Positions 21,772 to 32,210 of a DNA stretch of 64,000 nt are shown here, piece after piece (position 1 is the stretch's first letter; the number at the start of each line of letters is the position of its first letter). The DNA is taken from assembly GCA_039707465.1 (NCBI GenBank), contig CM077644.1, forward strand, positions 203,724,462-203,788,461, written 5' to 3'. This DNA is from Rhabdophis nuchalis (Eukaryota > Chordata > Lepidosauria > Squamata > Natricidae). The translations under genes and the position numbers were made by a program. The notes below the pieces were generated by a model. It made no database searches, was not told the DNA's origin, and worked only from the letters and a program-made list of their open reading frames with translations.

Positions 21772-22273
21772 ACCCTGTTTTCCTAAAATAAGACTTCCCT
21801 GGATAATAAGCCCAATCGGGCTTTTGAGTGCATGTGCTAAAATAAGCCTTTCCCCAAAATATTGGAACACAGTAGAAGCCACAAGGTGACTATGCTTGCC
21901 GCCTTCTGAACCTCAAAAATAATAAGACCTTCCCAAAAATAAGGCCAAGCACTTATTGGGGGGGGGGGGATTGGGGATGTCAAAAGAAAATAAGACTTTT
22001 AAGTCCTCGGACTTACAACTGCTGCCGGGCAGATCGGGAACCAAGCGTGCTGATTGGCTCCCACATGCCCGGAGCCAGGCGCGGCAAAATGCAGCCTGGG
22101 GATTGGCTCTGCCGCCTGACAGCTGTCAGATAAATAGCTGTCAGGCACTTCTGTTCTTGTTCTTGTTGTGAAGTTGAGCTGGTTAAATAAATGTGTTACG
22201 TTACAGCCGTGCCTGTTCCTCATTTGTTTCGCAAACGAAACAAAGACCCCATCTTATTTTCGGAGAAACATGG
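21772..22273. mobile_element. TIR element (AAAATAAGAC family) with a 245-bp insertion
   Basis: Terminal inverted repeats CCCTGTTTTCCTAAAATAAG and, on the other end, the complement of cttattttcggagaaacatg. The interior (aagcccaatcgggcttttga, catgtgctaaaataagc, cctcaaaaataataag) matches the copies at 41754-41985 and 58581-58834. Relative to those, an extra segment occupies about 21998-22242. TA on both sides could be a 2-bp target duplication, which would fit a Tc1/mariner-type non-autonomous element, but that is weak. Confidence 0.7.
21998..22242 (+). mobile_element. LTR-like promoter-bearing insertion in the TIR element
   Basis: Absent from the two sister copies. It holds two inverted CCAAT boxes (attggct near 22051 and 22102), a TATA-like gataaatag near 22130, aataaa near 22184, and a 7-bp hairpin tgtttcg-caaa-cgaaaca near 22225. 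The layout resembles a compact LTR. Ends and target duplication are not resolved. Confidence 0.35.
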
Positions 22274-23838
22274 TAGGCAGAACTTTGCACACTCACAGCC
22301 ACCATCATAACTTCCTTTGTGTGTGTAGCCAACAATTGAAATATGGAATCCTTGGTGCTCATTAAGCTTGGTGCTGCTTGATTGCACTGAAGTTGTTACC
22401 TAGTTGGATAACAGAACATCTACAAGAAAACAACCAAGTTCAGATCACATTAAGGACTCCATAGAAGATACTTTACTTGCAATTTTTAAATGTTTAAGAA
22501 ACTTAACCTACATTAATTCCAAAATTAATGTTAGAAACTCTACAATCTCAACCAGCATGCAAAAAAGTGTCTTAATGTCTCACTTTCAGTGTGTGTATGC
22601 ATACATGCACATACACTTGCGCGTGCACGCGCACACACACACACCTATCTTTGTTAAGTGGATTGTTTTCACAGGATGCTCATTCTCATTGGGCCATGAC
22701 ATTGTACTAATATCCTCTTTGTAGGGTTGTTAAGTTCCCAGACCTAAAGTACCATAATAATTATTCATTGCAACACTATATAAACTTTGGGTAAAGTAAG
22801 TTCTAGGCTATGAAAGTTCCTGTCACCACCTTGTTATGCTTAAAACATCTGGAATATGCAATTAGAAGCAGCTGTTTGGAGTTAGCTGGTATCTTGATCA
22901 GAACGTGTTTGGCACAATTGTTTGTAATGTAAACTTAATGCACAATCAAGCACTCATATATAAGGGCTCTCTGTCACTAATGCTAATTAGTGCTAATCAA
23001 GCACATTAGGACCTACCCATAACTAGGTACCCCAATGATATGCAGCTCCTTAACTGGCCAGCTGCTTGTGTGCTAAGGTTTCTTTACAAACAATCATATC
23101 TAGTGCATGGTTGTCAGAGGAGTGTTATTGGGTTACATCCTAAACTTAAATAAATCAAATCACTAAACGGTGTGCCATTGCAATCCCTTTTCTTTATTGA
23201 TTTGGTAAATGTAAGATTGGTACATTTTTATAATTTGTCAAAGACAACAAATTTGTCTGCTATTCCAGTATATGTGGTTCAATTTTTTTTTAGTTTTAGG
23301 CAGGCAAAACTGCTGTTCAGCATTCAATAATTTATAGTCATTCTTTACCTTTTTTAATTTGAAGTGACTTTAATATCTTTTTAATATATTTGTCTTCCTG
23401 GAACTAAGGTTATTTTATACAAATTTTTATGGCTATATTTCGGAAATTTAGTTCGAATTGCTAATTTTTAAAAAAAATCTGATTATCTTTTATTACTTCT
23501 CTTCACTATTTCCTATCTAAACAGCTCATCAAGGGTGTTCATTGGTGGTGGAGAGTCAGGATAGTCTTAATGCTAACCAATGATTATAGATTTCATCTTT
23601 TAGGCAGTATAGTAAATTATGTGACTGCAAAACTATCTTAAAGCCATACTAAGTCAGTTACATATGTTATTGAAAAGTGTCAGAAAAAAGACACTTCTAG
23701 ATTATAGAAGAAGCTGGGATGACTATTTTGTATTTAGAATTGAAAAGTAATATATTCAGGTTCAGTTTTTATTCAGCAGCACTGAAATTTACAAGAGTGT
23801 GTCTGTGTGTGAGAGAGAAAGAGACGGTGGGGAATGTG
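22274..23838. other. Unassigned DNA with a short CA tract
   Basis: Contains a gcgcgtgcacgcgcacac tract at about 22618-22644. Nothing else recognised. Confidence 0.35.
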
Positions 23839-24186
23839 TGTAAAGGTTCCTCTGGCACATATGTGCTAGTCATGCCCAACTCTAGAGAGTGGTGCTCAAC
23901 TCCGTTTCAAAGCCAAAGAGCCAGCACTGTCCAAAGATGTCTCCATGGTAATGTGGCCGGCATGACTAAATGCCAAAGGCGCATGGAATGCTATTACCTT
24001 CCCACCAAAGATGGTCCCTATTTTTCTACTTGCATTTTTACATGCTTTTGAACTGCTAAGTTGGAAGAAGCTGGGACAAGTAATGGGAGCTCTTTCCGTT
24101 ATGCGGTACTAGAGATTCGAACCGCCAAACTGCCAACTTTTCTGATCGACAAGCTCAGTGTCTTAGCCACTGAGCTACTGCATCCC
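23839..24186 (-). mobile_element. Sauria-type SINE, full-length
   Basis: Minus-strand SINE. The tRNA-like head has gtagctcagtggctaagaca (A box) and gttcgaatctctag (B box). The body includes cttgtcccagcttcttccaa, aaaaatagggaccatctttg and tggagacatctttggacagt. The 3' end reads gaggaacctttac. This is the least decayed Sauria copy in the window. The tail abuts a GTGTGAGAGA microsatellite and the head abuts the TA tract of the hammerhead repeat. Confidence 0.88.
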
Positions 24187-24262
24187 ATGTATGTTATATA
24201 TATATATAACATACATATATGTGTTAGGTTTTTAAGGGCTGATGAATAAATAGATTGTAAGA

Positions 24263-24309
24263 GACCAGAATGGATCCATTTCGGGCTTATTAGCCCTCTT
24301 CAGCTGGCC
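24263..24309 (-). ncRNA. Hammerhead ribozyme motif (copy B)
   Basis: Minus-strand order: GGCCAG, core CTGAAGA (position 7 is the variable base of CUGANGA), stem II GGGCT/AGCCC around AATA, GAAA, palindromic stem III TGGATCCA, UU as U16.1-H17, and CTGGTC closing stem I. Compared with the 5.2-kb copies, stem I changes U-A to C-G, stem II changes A-U to G-C and stem III changes TAGATCTA to TGGATCCA, all preserving pairing. H17=U is an allowed but weaker cleavage base. Confidence 0.7.
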
Positions 24310-24533
24310 ATACTCCTTCTACTGGGATTTGAACCGGCACTCTCCAGCATATCAGGCAAGCCTTTTTATGCCTTGAGCTATCCGGCCTCCCATGATTACA
24401 TCAGCCTTACAGGACTCTTTTAATGAGAGAATATTTCCACAACTCCTGTTCGCGGCCCTTTTAAGGGAGGAGACAAACTGTCTTCCTTCTCTGCCTTTCG
24501 GCTCAACCCAGAGACCTGTACACAATATACATA

Positions 24534-24537
<4 letters not shown>

Positions 24538-24572
<35 letters not shown>
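24538..24572. repeat. (TG)n microsatellite
   Basis: About 17 TG units, flanked by ATGTA-rich sequence; it borders the hammerhead-bearing repeat. Confidence 0.95.
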
Positions 24573-24574
<2 letters not shown>

Positions 24575-25164
24575 ACGTATCTATATAGGTATATGCATAT
24601 GCATATATGAATAGTTCAGCTTAATCTGCAAACTAGATATATTTATTAGATCTATAGGGAGCCTTTAAGAAAGAAGACTTTAAGTTACTTACTGTTAAAA
24701 TAATACTGACAAACTAAAATAAAAATAACTGCAAATTAAAAATAGCTGAACAACTATAAAAGCAAGAAAATGCAAGCATAAAAATTTAGCATCATTTGTT
24801 ACTATTATTTACAACTCAGTTTTTAGTTAAGCTACTGCATTTGAATTTAAACTGATAAAGTTTAAATTGAACTTTATTGGTCTGAATTATTGCTAGTCAG
24901 ATGTTTCATGCATGTGACATTAAAAACAAAACCATTTAGCATTATGTATTTGAATGTTTATATTTAATTATTATTTTCAGAGACTATAATTTATCATAAA
25001 GCTCCTGCTGAAGCAACAATTGTTTTGTTCTGGCCACATTCATACTTTTCATTGTTTTGAAAGTTCCCCATGACAGTTACACTCATCAAACAACTATTAG
25101 GGATGGGAGACTAAGAGACAGTAGGGGGACGGAGCAAATCAACAAAAAATGACACTTCTTTCTT
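24573..25164. other. Unassigned AT-rich DNA
   Basis: No gene or repeat family recognised. Confidence 0.35.
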
Positions 25165-25390
25165 CTTAGGAGCTGTGATTGCACAGTGGTAGAATGCAGT
25201 ATTGCAGGCTAACTCTACCCACAGCAGGAGTTCGATCCTGACTGGCTGAAGGTTGACTAAGCCTTTCCTCCTTCCGAGGTCAGTAAAATGAGACCCAGAT
25301 TGTTGGGGGCAATAGGCTGGCATTTGTAAACTGATAGTGCTGTAAAGCATTATGAAGCATTATATATATCCAAGTGCTATTGCTATTTCA
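25165..25390 (+). mobile_element. tRNA-derived SINE with attgctatt tail
   Basis: Head with gcacagtggtagaatgcagt (A box) and gagttcgatcctg (B box), body ggttgactaagcctttcctc and aaatgagacccagattgttg, and tail tgctattgctatt. The same family occurs at 30256-30500. Confidence 0.8.
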
Positions 25391-26200
25391 CTTCTACTTG
25401 TATTTTTTTTCTTTAGAACTATGTATGTAAGCATATATCCCACTGTTCTACTAATGTGACAGTTACTGGCTATAGAGTGATCATAGGTCCAAAGTATGAA
25501 AATTTCCACACAAGGAAGGTGTTCTAAGTCTCCAAATTCACTGTGGGCTTCTTGTGTAAACATGACTCCCATTTATCCATACTTCTAATTACCTGAATTT
25601 TATGGTGGTCCCATAGGCTATTTAGTTATTCTGCTTTTTTAATTTGCAATTGACAGCCACATTATTAAATCATTTGATGAATCTTCTCAATTGTATCTTT
25701 CTCCCTTAAGTTCTCTGCCATTCATTTTGTGACAATTACTTTGATTCATTTCCTAGCGAAGTGTAACATGACATCATATGAACTCCCCACCTGATTATAT
25801 TAAATAGTCAGAATTTGTATGCTTCATTGAGTCTTTTAGCTATTTCATTGGATTTTTTCAGCCATTTCCTTTGGTTCATTTGGCCATTTCATTTGGGAAA
25901 ATGCCCAGGAGAATGTATCCTGTAAAGCTTTAATCATCATAGAAGACTTTGTGCCCAGATCTAATCTATCCTAAAAGGCAATATTTGGGGGGCAGGAAAG
26001 TCTTCTGAAAATATTTAGTTCACTGTACAGAAGAGTCTTAAATATAGTTTTGATAAATGTATTGGGCTATGTATGAAAATGACAGCTCCAGCTCCAGCAC
26101 CATATTCTTCTTTGTTTAACATATAGTATATTAGATTTTTCTACATGGCAATATCAGTTAGTAAAAATAAGTCAGATTTGAAGGAAAAAAGGAAGGCTAT

Positions 26201-26243
<43 letters not shown>

Positions 26244-26435
26244 TATGTTCTTTATTATTTGAATGCCCAGTGTAAGACAAATACTGAACATACCTTTCAT
26301 TTCTTTTTTTAGAAAAAATATTTATCAATAATGAAAAACAAATTCCCAAACAGGGAATCTAAGAAAAAGGGGCCAGACTGAGCTTAAAACAATTCCATAG
26401 TAAAAGGGTTGGTTCAACTTGACATCATTTAGGTT
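25391..26435. other. Unassigned DNA with a (GT)n tract
   Basis: A (GT)n microsatellite lies at about 26203-26240. Nothing else recognised. Confidence 0.4.
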
Positions 26436-26597
26436 AGTGGTGGATTTCCATTATTTTTACTAGCGGTCCGCTTGTGCTCATGCGAGCGCTTGCGCATGTG
26501 ACACTTCTACATATACCCAGAAGTGTCCGGGTGGGTGGGCAGAGCCTCCCGCCACCCCCACTATCGATTCACCCAAACCGGGAGCAACCCACCTCTG
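26436..26597. mobile_element. Short DNA repeat with AGTGGTGG...AACCCACCTCT ends
   Basis: The ends agtggtggatt and aacccacctct are imperfect inverted repeats. The interior is CpG-bearing (gcgagcgcttgcgcatgtga, gggcagagcctcccgcc). Relatives: 27971-28101 plus 29184-29343 (interrupted), 38749-38917 and the partial 58861-58916. Confidence 0.6.
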
Positions 26598-27970
26598 GTT
26601 TAGATTCAAGGAGTTTTGCACAGCTCAGGCTTCAAGGCATCATTACTTTCATTGCTGTTTTTTTCAAACAGAGGGTCGAGCAGCACAAGTAGCAGGTTCT
26701 ACAAGATCAAGGTTTCTGATTGTCAAAAGGAGCTACAATTCAAGAGAACCTTTCAAGTTGCCTTGCTCTGGATCAGGGGATACAGACCCCTCAGGGAACG
26801 GGAAGCAATGTGGTCCTCGGCCACCCGCAGGAATAATGCAGGAAGAGGGACACAATTAACAGAATATGCTGACTCTCCTTGCCTCATAATATTTATTATA
26901 TTAATTGTAGGCAGTTGGGCATGCCGCAGAGACAGAGAACATGTTTACATCATTCAGGGAACTGTTTTGCTATTAGGAAACTAATGTCTCCCAGCTGGTT
27001 TATGTAAGAACTGCCACTAGTATTTATTGAGGTCCTGAAGTGACCATACAGATAACCATTGTGTTCCAAGAGGCAAACTGACCACTTTTTCCTTGGTGCT
27101 CATGGAGATTGACTTTGATTGTAAAAACACCCCTATCTTTGCTTCAGCTTTTTTATTCCCAGCATTTCTTGTAAAATCCACAGGCCTTTTGTGCTTGTTA
27201 TTCTAGCAGGGAGCTGAGCAAAAGGCTTCTACAGCTGCTAACAATCAATGCTCTCCTTAGCCCACTAGCGAGTGCACAGATATTGCTGGCATATTATCCA
27301 CAGGCAGGCTCTCTGTTATTGGGAAAAATCAAACATTTTGAACATATGGCTCCCTATGTCGACCATCTGCTTGTGAATGTTCACACTGCAAAAAAAAAAA
27401 ATCCCTTTATTTTAAGGAAACTGGACATGCTGGCGGAAACTGTATTCTGGATAAAGGCATTGCCTTTATACATCCATTATGAAAATAAACAACTGTTGAA
27501 ATGAAGGTATAGTTATAATATCTTAATTTATATCCTACCTTTCAGTCAAATGTATTAAAAATGTAACCTACAGAAAGGTTGCATACTACCAGTAGCTATT
27601 TTTTTGCCTTCAGAACCAAACAACCAACCTGATTTTGAAGGAGGGGAGTTCTAAACCTTGCAGAGGGTCAAAGGATATATATTTCACACCTTATAAAAAT
27701 TAAGCTTATTTAGTCCAAACTTTCCCCACTGATATACCAAATAATCCATGCAAACCTAGCGCAAGTTATAAGCAGATAGGTTATGTGATCTTGCTTTAAA
27801 ATCGTAAGAGAAGACTGACCTTAAAGTCTACAAATGGGTACACTTCTATACCTCATCCAAATTTGCTCATGTTGTGAAGCTCTGGGAATTTAGGAATGAA
27901 TTGGACATTCATTAATGATTAGGTGGAGTCAATATAACCTGTTAAATTCTGTTTCTTACACAAACAGACC
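26598..27970. other. Unassigned DNA
   Basis: Plus-strand frames such as 26616-26984 show no domain. No repeat family recognised. Confidence 0.35.
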
Positions 27971-28101
27971 AGTGGTGGGTTCCTACCAATTTAGACCAGT
28001 TCGGCCGAACCGGTAGTAGTTTGGCGGCTTGGGTTGCTGGAACTGGCAGCGACCCAGGCCTGCCATGCCCCTGAACCGGTTCTCTGGGCAGCGCCGTAGA
28101 T

Positions 28102-29183
28102 CAGGGGTCCCCAACCCCCGGGCCACGGACCGGTGCCGGTCCGTGGCTGGATGGGAGCCGGGCCGCAAGGCTAGAGAGGAGGAGGGAGGGAGGAGGGGGC
28201 TGCCCCCTGAGCAGAGCGCGCAGGAGAACTCAGGCGCGGCTGTTCGCACCGTTGGAGTGTGACTCTTCCTCCTCCCTCGTCGACGGAGGGACTCCTGGAC
28301 GCCGCCAGACCGGCCACCGATTCCCTCCCCTGCTGGCATGCCGGCCACTCGTTTTCATCCAGGGACTGCGGAGGCTCTGCGGGCTGGGGTGGGAACTGGC
28401 GGGTTGCTCCGGCAGCGCAAGGAGTCCCTCCGTCGACGAGGGTGGAGGAAGAGCCCCCACCATCCTCCTGCGTTCTCCCGCGCGCTCTTCCCAATGGGCT
28501 GCCCCCCTCCCTCCTCCTCCTCTCCAGCCCGGCTCCTATCCAGCCACGGAGCCTGACCGAGCGAACGAGCGACCAAGCCTGGCAGGCGGGATGAGGAGGC
28601 TGGGGGCGGGGGGACGGGACGACGATGACGACGACAGACACACATAGAGAGACAGAGGGAGGGAGGGAGGGAGAGAAAGATAGACAGAGACACAGAAGGA
28701 GTGATTGAATGAATGAATGCAAGACAGACAGACACACACACACAGAGTGACAGAAATGGGCGGATGAAGGAGAGACACAGAGAAAGAGAGAAAGAAAGAA
28801 AAAAGTGGGAGAGAGAAAGACAGAGAGAAAGAGACAGAAAGGAAAGAAAGAGACAGGAAAAGATACAGAAAGAGGGAAAGAGAAAAAGAAAGAGAAAGAA
28901 ATAGAGAGAAAGGGAAAGAGAGAAAGAAAGAAATAGCGAGAGAGAAAAAGAGAGACAGAGACAAAGAAAGAGAAAGAAAGAGAGAGAGAGAAAGAAAGAA
29001 AGAACTTATGACCACAGTTGAGGCCAAAAGTTTGGTTGCTAACCAAGATCATTAAGTGAGTTTCACATTTTCAAAGTTGGCCACGCCCACCCAGTCACAT
29101 GACTGTTGAGCCCCTCAGCCGGTCCGCAGAATTTTCTTTAAAATGAAACCGATCCCTGGTGAAAAAAAGGTTGGGGACCCCTG
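28102..29183. mobile_element. Non-autonomous hAT-type transposon, 1082 bp
   Basis: Ends CAGGGGTCCCCAACC and GGTTGGGGACCCCTG are perfect 15-bp inverted repeats, flanked by the 8-bp duplication ccgtagat, as for hAT transposons. The interior has a CpG-rich inverted duplication (about 28135-28310 against 28405-28560) and a long GA-rich tract (28640-29005). The 3' part has acttatgaccacagttgagg and cacgcccacccagtcacatg. I see no transposase frame; the frames across the GA tract are Ser/Phe/Leu or Arg/Lys/Glu low complexity. It was probably moved by a transposase supplied elsewhere. Confidence 0.88.
28640..29005. repeat. GA-rich (GAGA/GAAA/GACA) simple-sequence tract
   Basis: About 365 bp of nearly pure purine on the plus strand, made of GAGA, GAAA, GACA and GGGA units, inside the hAT-type element. 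Long frames on the minus strand across it are an artefact of composition. Confidence 0.9.
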
Positions 29184-29343
29184 CCGTAGATGACTTCATC
29201 TTGCTTTTTACCTCTTCACATGCGCAGAACAATTTTATTGCACTGTGCATGCTTGCACAGCACACATCATGCACACCAGCATGCATCAAGCATGCGCAGC
29301 ATGCCCATGAGCGAACTGGCAGTCTGCCAGAACCCAGCCCTGC

Positions 29344-29739
29344 AACAGACCTCTTTGTAGCTGATACTTCCAACTCCCAAGCAGTCAGTAGTACAATGAG
29401 GTCAAGGTCCAGGCTGGGTATTGGTCCTCCCATCAGGTTAAGACAGCACAGTCTTGTCTCTTAGTAGCCACTTAGTCTAACAAAAAGGCTGGCAACTATT
29501 TTATACTTTGCACTACATCAGTCAGGCTTCCAAACAGTGGCTGAATAGTTTATAACCAGTGGCAGACTACATACCTGTGCTACTAAACTTTTGCCTTGAA
29601 CAGCTATATAAATGCCAAGACAAAATGCATAATTAGGAAATAAACCTGGAACGCCTTCTTTCCACAGTCTGGAAAATAGTTGCAATTTGACACTTTTGAT
29701 TAAGGCATTCTTTTAAAAGTTTTAGAATAAATATATCAG
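29344..29739. other. Unassigned DNA
   Basis: No feature recognised. Confidence 0.3.
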
Positions 29740-31560
29740 CATATAATATATGTGCTGTTTTAAGTAATTCAGCTTTTGTAATTGATGAATTTAAATTCTG
29801 TCCATTCCTGTTGTATCCAAATACTTTTTCAGATATTTTGGAATGGCACTAAGTGCCCCGACTATTATTGGCACCACTACAACTTTTTTATTCTACATTT
29901 TTTCATCTATTTGAAGGTCTCTATGTTTTTTATTCCTATCTTTTAATTTTAGTACTTCTTTCTTTTTGGTTTTTCTATTATCAGCTACAGTAATGTCAGT
30001 TATCCATACTTCTTTCTTGTAAATGTCATATCTGTCTATTATTACTATTATTATAGCTGATTACACAATCAGCCATGTTTACACTGGATTTGGCATTTTT
30101 ATCCAACTACTGAGTCCTTCACAAGGGCCTGGGATAGGCAGATGGTGTTGTCTGGTGGTGTTAAATGTAATGTAATAGGATGCAAGCTGTTCCAAGTAAA
30201 ATTGCCTTTTGCAATTGACTGATGGTGATCAATACCAATGGTGTTCAAATGTTGAGCCATGGAGGTTCAGTGGTTAGAGTACAGTAGTTCAGGCTACTTC
30301 TGCTGATCACCAGATGCCAACAGTTTGGCAGATCGAATCTCACCAGGCTCAGGGTTGACTCAGCCTTCCATCCTTTCAAGGTGGGTAAAATGAGGACCCA
30401 GATTGTTGGGGGCAATATGCTGACTCTTTAAACCGCTTAGAAAGGGCTGTAAAGTACTATGAAGCAAGATATATAAGTCTAAGGGCTATTGCTAAGTGCT
30501 GCTCCAGTTGTTTTAGGATTGCACCCAAGATACCTGATACTATTTGTACTATCTATGCTTTCTTTTGCCACAGTTGTTCTACTGCTATTTATAGAACCTT
30601 ACATTTTATGTTTTTCTTCAGTTCTTTCTCTTCTATTTTGCAATCTCCAGATATTGCAATGTTTAGTATCCAGACTCTTTCCCATCAACAATTCTTAAAG
30701 TCTGGAGTGTTATGTCACTGTATTTTGCTTGTATGAACTGTAAAGACCCTATTTCTATACTTTGTTTTGTGGTCCAAGTAGTTCTTGCTGGCAGGCAAGT
30801 GGTATTTCCTCCAGGTATTCCAATAAATCATTGTTGCTACTTTGTAATGCCATTGTTTGCAAGCTGTGTGATCTTTTTTGCAGCAGCTAACTTGGTGGTC
30901 CATGTTTCTTCTGTTTCTTTGCATAGGTGGCATTTGTACCTGTAGCTACTGTATCTTTTCAGTTCTGTCTTTATATGCATTTGTTCTGAAAGACTTGACT
31001 TGTGCCGCCAGAATTAGCACCTTCCTCTTTTCAATTTTCTCATTTTTATCCATTGTCCAGTCATGTTGTTATTTGCTTTGTCTACTATTTGTTTTATGTA
31101 CTGGCCATGTAATACTTTGTCCTACCATAGTAAAATCCATTAGCCCAGTTTTGTATCTAATCACTGGATTTGCAGCCACCACCTTGTTGGAATTTCTGCC
31201 GCTGAGTTTGGGCTTTAAGATATTCTTCACTCTTCTAATGTATTCGCTACCAACTTCTTCTTGACATCAGTGTGCTTGTTGTTGTTGTCAGCCTGAAGGA
31301 TGCCCATGTATTTGTAGTTATCTTCTTCATCCAAATTCTTGATGTTATTTTCATAGGGCATCTTGCTTTCTTTAGTTTTTACCATTTCCCCCTGTTAATG
31401 GTGAGGGTGAATGTGTCCAGTTCAAACTCCATTGCAATATCTTGGTTGTATATCTGGACTGTATTAAGCAATGATCCCTTTTCAGATTGTGTTTTTCCAT
31501 ACAGCTTCAGAACATCCATGTAAAGAAGTAGGATAGCCTGGCAGATGATTTTGATGTTTA
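29740..31560 (-). mobile_element. Decayed LINE of the restriction-like-endonuclease group
   Basis: Minus-strand pieces: EYIRRVKNILKPKLSGRN and VIRYKTGLMD (about 31250-31120), KRKVLILAAQVKSFRTNAYK (about 31010), a zinc-knuckle-like YKCHLCKETEET (about 30935), and, beyond a SINE insertion (30256-30500), DIYKKEVWITDITVADNRKT followed by VVVVPIIVGALSAIPKYL (about 30020-29850). This order (RT thumb, CCHC, then the PD/D-type endonuclease tail with VVPVVVGALG) is that of R2/NeSL/R4-like LINEs. Frame changes and stops make it inactive. The exact clade is not decided. Confidence 0.6.
30256..30500 (+). mobile_element. tRNA-derived SINE with attgct tail
   Basis: The head ggttcagtggttagagtaca, a B-box-like cagatcgaatctc, ctcagggttgactcagcctt, ggtgggtaaaatgaggaccc, gattgttgggggcaatatgc and tataagtctaagggctattg match the SINE at 25165-25390. 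It is inserted into the LINE remnant around it. Confidence 0.85.
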
Positions 31561-31671
31561 TTAGCTATGGCCTGACTTATTTAATACCACTGACAGGGAA
31601 ATTATTGAAATAGACAAATAGTAGTGGTGACAGGGAGACACATCCAAGCAATTATTATAGGCAGTATTAGT

Positions 31672-31745
31672 AATCTGTTTGCAGCGCCCAGAGTTGCCTT
31701 TGTTGAGGTAGATGGCTATATAAATTTGATTAATAAATAAATCAA
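31672..31745 (+). mobile_element. L2 LINE 3' tail
   Basis: Contains gcgcccagagttgcctttgt, ggctatataaatttgattaa and an (ATAA)n end: the 3' terminus of an older L2 subfamily, truncated to about 75 bp. Confidence 0.7.
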
Positions 31746-32210
31746 ATGATCTGGAAATAATCTCTTCTTATGAATATAACTTTATCTCTTTGTAAAATGT
31801 TATTTGTTCAGATAGCTGACTCCTTAGAGTGACACTAATCTCAGTGTCAGATAATTGGATTCAGGTCAGATGTTTGGAGCTGAAAAAATGAAGCTTAAAA
31901 CCTGATTGGGCCAACATCATATCTCAGGATGACTTTGATATGCTATTATCAAAGAATACAATGAGAATTCTACTTTCTGAAAGGAACCATATATGTTCCT
32001 GAAGGGCAACATTATAATGCAATTCCTGAGCCAAGCTGGATATGGACTGAATTTGATCAGTTACTATAAAGTCAGTTTGGTTCATTCCATCTGTTATACC
32101 TTGACTGGGTTAATTTTGTGGGAGCCCAATCAGTGTGTCATAATTATTTATGGCATAAAAGCGTGCCTCATTCAACAAATAAGTGTTAAATAAACTATGA
32201 CAGTAACGGC
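31746..32210. other. Unassigned DNA
   Basis: No gene or repeat family recognised. Confidence 0.3.

Larger units (their letters stand above)
24188..24572 (-). mobile_element. tRNA-headed repeat with hammerhead motif (copy B)
   Basis: Minus-strand order: a CA/TG microsatellite (24572-24538), a leader (gtctctgggttgagccgaaa, then ctcctcccttaaaagggcc), a tRNA-like segment (24395-24320, B box ggttcaaatcc at 24335-24325, A-box-like tagctcaaggc near 24381-24371), a hammerhead fold (24309-24263), and a tail ending aaaaacctaac plus ACATATA repeats (24240-24188). The tail-like microsatellite on both sides of one unit, and the tail-leader order seen at 5.0-5.2 kb, point to tandem units. Confidence 0.65.
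27971..29343. mobile_element. AGTGGTGGGTT-family repeat interrupted by a hAT-type element
   Basis: The outer repeat spans 27971-28101 and resumes at 29184-29343. Its left part holds gttcggccgaaccggtagta and its right part gcgaactggcagtctgccag, both family hallmarks. The interruption is precise, with an 8-bp duplicated target (28094-28101 and 29184-29191). Confidence 0.7.

Noticed and set aside
24320..24395. A tRNA gene on the minus strand
   Set aside because: B box is good, but the A box has two mismatches, a cloverleaf is not convincing, and it is part of a dispersed repeat.
28171..29052. 293-residue Ser/Phe/Leu-rich minus-strand frame
   Set aside because: Produced by the GA-rich simple-sequence tract inside the hAT-type element; no stops simply because CT-rich codons include none.
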